From assembly GCA_937907205.1 (NCBI GenBank), contig CALESE010000069.1, positions 1-6,838 of the forward strand: 6,838 nucleotides of DNA, read 5' to 3'. Positions 5,543 to 6,838 of the stretch are shown here, piece by piece. This DNA comes from an uncultured Romboutsia sp. Its GTDB lineage: Bacteria; Bacillota; Clostridia; Peptostreptococcales; Peptostreptococcaceae. Numbering within the stretch: the first letter of the stretch is position 1; every line of letters begins with the position of its first letter. A program made the translations under genes and the position numbers. The notes below the pieces were generated by a model. The model saw only the letters and a program-made list of their open reading frames with translations. It searched no databases and was not told where the DNA came from.

Positions 5543-5621
5543 AAAAAAAATCACACAGGGATATTAAAATTGTTTCAACTGATAAATTATACTCTGAATA
5601 TATTTTCCGCTCCCTGTGTGA
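5543..5621 (-). terminator. long-loop stem with T-run: minus-strand terminator or small structured RNA
   Basis: Perfect 11-bp inverted repeat: TCACACAGGGA at 5551-5561 and TCCCTGTGTGA at 5611-5621, separated by 49 bases. Read on the minus strand the stem is followed at once by eight T residues (5550-5543), the layout of an intrinsic terminator. It lies after the lipoprotein gene stop (5648) and before the Nudix promoter, so it would insulate the two units. The loop is unusually long for a terminator. A tRNA was considered because of the 71-nt span, but there is no T-arm or anticodon arm. Confidence 0.68.
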
Positions 5622-5647
5622 CCCAGGCGCTTCCCTAGTGAATCCTA

Positions 5648-5998
5648 CTATCGTATAGTCCTTTTAGTCAATCTATATGTGCCATCTTCATATTTGATTA
5701 TCCTATAAAATGTCCAGTTGCTTGACTTCATCCACCCATAAGTAGATATGTCTTTCTTTGTATCATATCCTCTCATTGGTGAGTATATCCATTCTATAGG
5801 ATATCTTGCTAATGTATCAGCAATACATACACTATCTATAAAATGTCTGTCAACTATTGTATCAAGTTCATATTGCATTGTTGTATTGTCAACTTGCTTT
5901 GGAGAACTGCAAGATATGAAGAAAAATGACAATATCATAGTAATCATCAATATCCAAGTGATTACTGTAGCTTGCATTTGCGTAAGATTTCTTTTCAT
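5648..5998 (-). CDS. small membrane-anchored protein, probable lipoprotein
   Basis: A 116-residue protein with a basic N-terminus (MKRNLTQMQ), a hydrophobic segment at about 11-29 (TVITWILMITMILSFFFIS) and then Cys30-Ser-Ser. FFIS-C fits a lipobox imperfectly (Phe instead of Leu/Ile at -3), so export and lipidation are likely; a simple signal anchor is the alternative. The mature ~86 residues are soluble, with paired Cys absent (one more Cys at 58) and an aromatic-rich end (GWMKSSNWTFYRIIKYEDGTYRL). Phage lipoproteins of this size include superinfection-exclusion factors and outer-membrane spanins; nothing here decides between them. It stops at TAG, showing TAG is a real stop in this genome. 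It is divergent from the peptidase gene, 32 bp apart, and ends ahead of the long-loop terminator. Confidence 0.85.
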   Translation of the reverse strand: MKRNLTQMQATVITWILMITMILSFFFISCSSPKQVDNTTMQYELDTIVDRHFIDSVCIADTLARYPIEWIYSPMRGYDTKKDISTYGWMKSSNWTFYRIIKYEDGTYRLTKRTIR

Positions 5999-6007
5999 CT
6001 AATTTTT
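5977..6007 (+). promoter_or_regulatory. Bacteroides-type promoter candidate for the cysteine peptidase gene
   Basis: TTTG at 5977-5980, a 19-nt spacer and TAATTTTT at 6000-6007 match the Bacteroides form TTTG-N19-21-TAnnTTTG except for the last base. Transcription would start shortly after about 6012, leaving a short AT-rich leader before the ATG at 6031. The -33 element lies inside the 5' end of the divergent lipoprotein gene. It shares spacing but not sequence with the 26-bp repeat promoters. Confidence 0.45.
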
Positions 6008-6030
6008 AACTATATACTTTATTAATAATC

Positions 6031-6651
6031 ATGAGAATGTTAGGTTGCAATGCATCAAAAATTGATGCTCATGATAAGAAGATCACTAAGAATTTGACTA
6101 ATAAAATTCCTGATGAATATAGCTTTGTAAATTATCTCACCCCTATAACAGATCAAGGTTCAACAAACATGTGTGTTACCCATGCTCTTGCATGTTTCTT
6201 GAATTGGATTACTGATATGAAGTTGAAGACTTCAAAGAAAGACAACAATATTGATTTGAAACAAATATATAATGCAAGATCAGATAAGGATCATGATAAT
6301 GGTATGTCTATCAAAGAAGCATTATCATTAGCAAGAACACATGGTATCAAATCAAATGTTGGAACTATTAAGATACATGACTTTGCAATGATAGGAAGTG
6401 AACAAATATTGAAGCAAGCAATATTGTGCAATGGTCCAGTATTGATATCATTACCTGTATGTGATAGTTCGAGAAATGACTTTTGGAATGGTGCAGAGTT
6501 AGAAGGAGGCCATTGTGTTGCCGTTGTTGGATATGATAAGAATGGTTTCATTATCAGAAACAGTTGGGGTAGAAGTTATGGACGAAATGGATACTGGACA
6601 CTTCCTTATAATGAATTCAATAAGATAAGAGAAATTTGGACATGCATATAA
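6031..6651 (+). CDS. papain-like (C1 family) cysteine peptidase
   Basis: A 206-residue papain-fold cysteine peptidase. The catalytic set is visible in the right order: Gln42 (oxyanion hole) in ITDQGSTNMCVTHAL, Cys48 as nucleophile, His161 in GGHCVAVVGYD and Asn177 in IIRNSWG. The G-Y-W near 187-189 also matches the family's end of domain. Only about 38 residues precede the active-site region, so there is no long inhibitory propeptide, and there is no signal peptide or membrane segment, which points to a cytoplasmic or virion-associated enzyme. The usual QGxCGSCWAF is reduced to QGSTNMCVTHALACF, as in divergent bacterial and viral members. MRM allows a start at 6031 or 6037. It is a lone plus-strand gene, divergent from the lipoprotein gene. 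Its target is unknown; virion maturation or attack on host proteins are both possible. Confidence 0.92.
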   Translation: MRMLGCNASKIDAHDKKITKNLTNKIPDEYSFVNYLTPITDQGSTNMCVTHALACFLNWITDMKLKTSKKDNNIDLKQIYNARSDKDHDNGMSIKEALSLARTHGIKSNVGTIKIHDFAMIGSEQILKQAILCNGPVLISLPVCDSSRNDFWNGAELEGGHCVAVVGYDKNGFIIRNSWGRSYGRNGYWTLPYNEFNKIREIWTCI

Positions 6652-6663
6652 ATTAATAAACAA

Positions 6664-6687
6664 AAGGTCAAGCTGTTGCTTGACCTT
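6664..6687. terminator. stem-loop terminator between convergent genes
   Basis: A 10-bp perfect stem, AAGGTCAAGC and GCTTGACCTT, closes a TGTT loop. On the minus strand it is followed by TTTTGTTTATTAATTT, a convincing terminator for the gene entering from the right. On the plus strand the following CATTAGTTTTG is weaker, but the stem sits 12 bp after the peptidase stop and may also end that transcript. The last codons and stop of the minus-strand gene are inside the stem. Confidence 0.8.
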
Positions 6688-6838
6688 CATTAGTTTTGTT
6701 AGTAGTTGTGGTTGTGTATTTTCTTTGATTTAAGCGTGCTGTCATTTCTTCAATAAACTCTCTAGAACCTTTTATTACCATCTTACCATTACCATCATCT
6801 TCTTTATCTTTTTCTTCAAATGATTTTTGACATTCCTC
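6668..6838 (-). CDS. C-terminal 56 aa of an unidentified phage protein (5' end outside window)
   Basis: An open minus-strand frame enters from the right edge and ends at TGA (6670-6668), giving 56 residues. The visible part is highly charged (SFEEKDKEDDGNGK). It continues with a likely helix (KGSREFIEEMTARLNQRKY), a run of five Thr and a polar tail ending NKTNEGQATA. It has no recognisable domain; such a tail would suit the disordered C-terminus of a larger protein. Support comes from the uninterrupted frame, the coherent charged composition and its exact termination inside a terminator stem. It is convergent with the cysteine peptidase gene. The function cannot be judged without the upstream part. 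Confidence 0.75.
   Translation of the reverse strand, partial: EECQKSFEEKDKEDDGNGKMVIKGSREFIEEMTARLNQRKYTTTTTNKTNEGQATA

Noticed and set aside
5551..5624. tRNA-like element: a 71-nt span with TCACACA/TGTGTGA ends and a nearby CCCA.
   Set aside because: No T-arm with a TTCGA-type loop, no D-arm and no anticodon arm can be drawn on either strand, and the stem continues to 11 bp.
5443..5658. A 71-aa plus-strand frame crossing the promoter repeat and terminator.
   Set aside because: It overlaps the Nudix start, the repeat, the hairpin and the lipoprotein end, and has no domain-like composition.
1..6838. Stop-codon recoding (TAG or TGA as sense), as in some gut phages.
   Set aside because: TAG ends the lipoprotein gene just before its terminator, and TGA ends several genes with ATGA overlaps or in terminator stems, so the standard code fits.
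1..6838. CRISPR arrays, insertion sequences or attachment sites.
   Set aside because: No regularly spaced repeats, transposase frames or integrase genes were seen; the only notable direct repeat is the two-copy 26-bp promoter-like element.

Overview
The window is AT-rich, densely packed with small genes, and reads as a stretch of a tailed-phage (or prophage) genome infecting a Bacteroidota host. The phage assignment rests on a UvsW-type SF2 helicase surrounded by tiny unrecognised proteins, on gene blocks of opposite polarity separated by palindromic terminators, and on ATGA stop/start overlaps. The host inference rests on AT-rich leaders without Shine-Dalgarno sequences and on promoter candidates of the form TTTG-N19-TAnnTTT, the form described for Bacteroides. 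TAA, TGA and TAG all end genes here, so the standard bacterial code fits. No hallmark virion gene (terminase, capsid, portal) is present, so the phage type cannot be fixed from this window.

Left block, plus strand (1-2964): the 3' end of a possible Vsr/EDxHD-like nuclease gene, a 140-aa unknown, a 50-aa unknown not found by simple ORF length cutoffs, the 637-aa helicase and an 81-aa unknown. They are tightly spaced or overlapping and end in a perfect 26-bp palindrome that contains the last stop codon. This looks like one polycistronic DNA-metabolism unit transcribed from outside the window.

Middle block, minus strand (5998 down to 2970): a small membrane-anchored or lipoprotein gene followed by a long-loop terminator; then a Nudix hydrolase; then unknowns of 123, 144 and 92 aa; then two tandem paralogues (82 and 72 aa); and finally a 65-aa CxxC/HxxH mini zinc-finger protein. 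The Nudix gene and the 123-aa gene each carry a copy of the same 26-bp sequence just upstream. It fits a Bacteroides-type promoter with a TAGAA-N5-TTCTA dyad in its spacer, so these two units are probably co-regulated.

Right block: a papain-family cysteine peptidase gene on the plus strand, divergent from the lipoprotein gene and with its own promoter candidate, followed by a stem-loop that overlaps the end of a convergent minus-strand gene leaving the window.

The best leads for something undescribed are the shared promoter/operator repeat, the tandem paralogues with a capsid-targeting-like N-terminus on one copy and on the 81-aa protein, the helicase's altered motif VI and clamp-motif-like tail, and the stand-alone phage papain-like protease.
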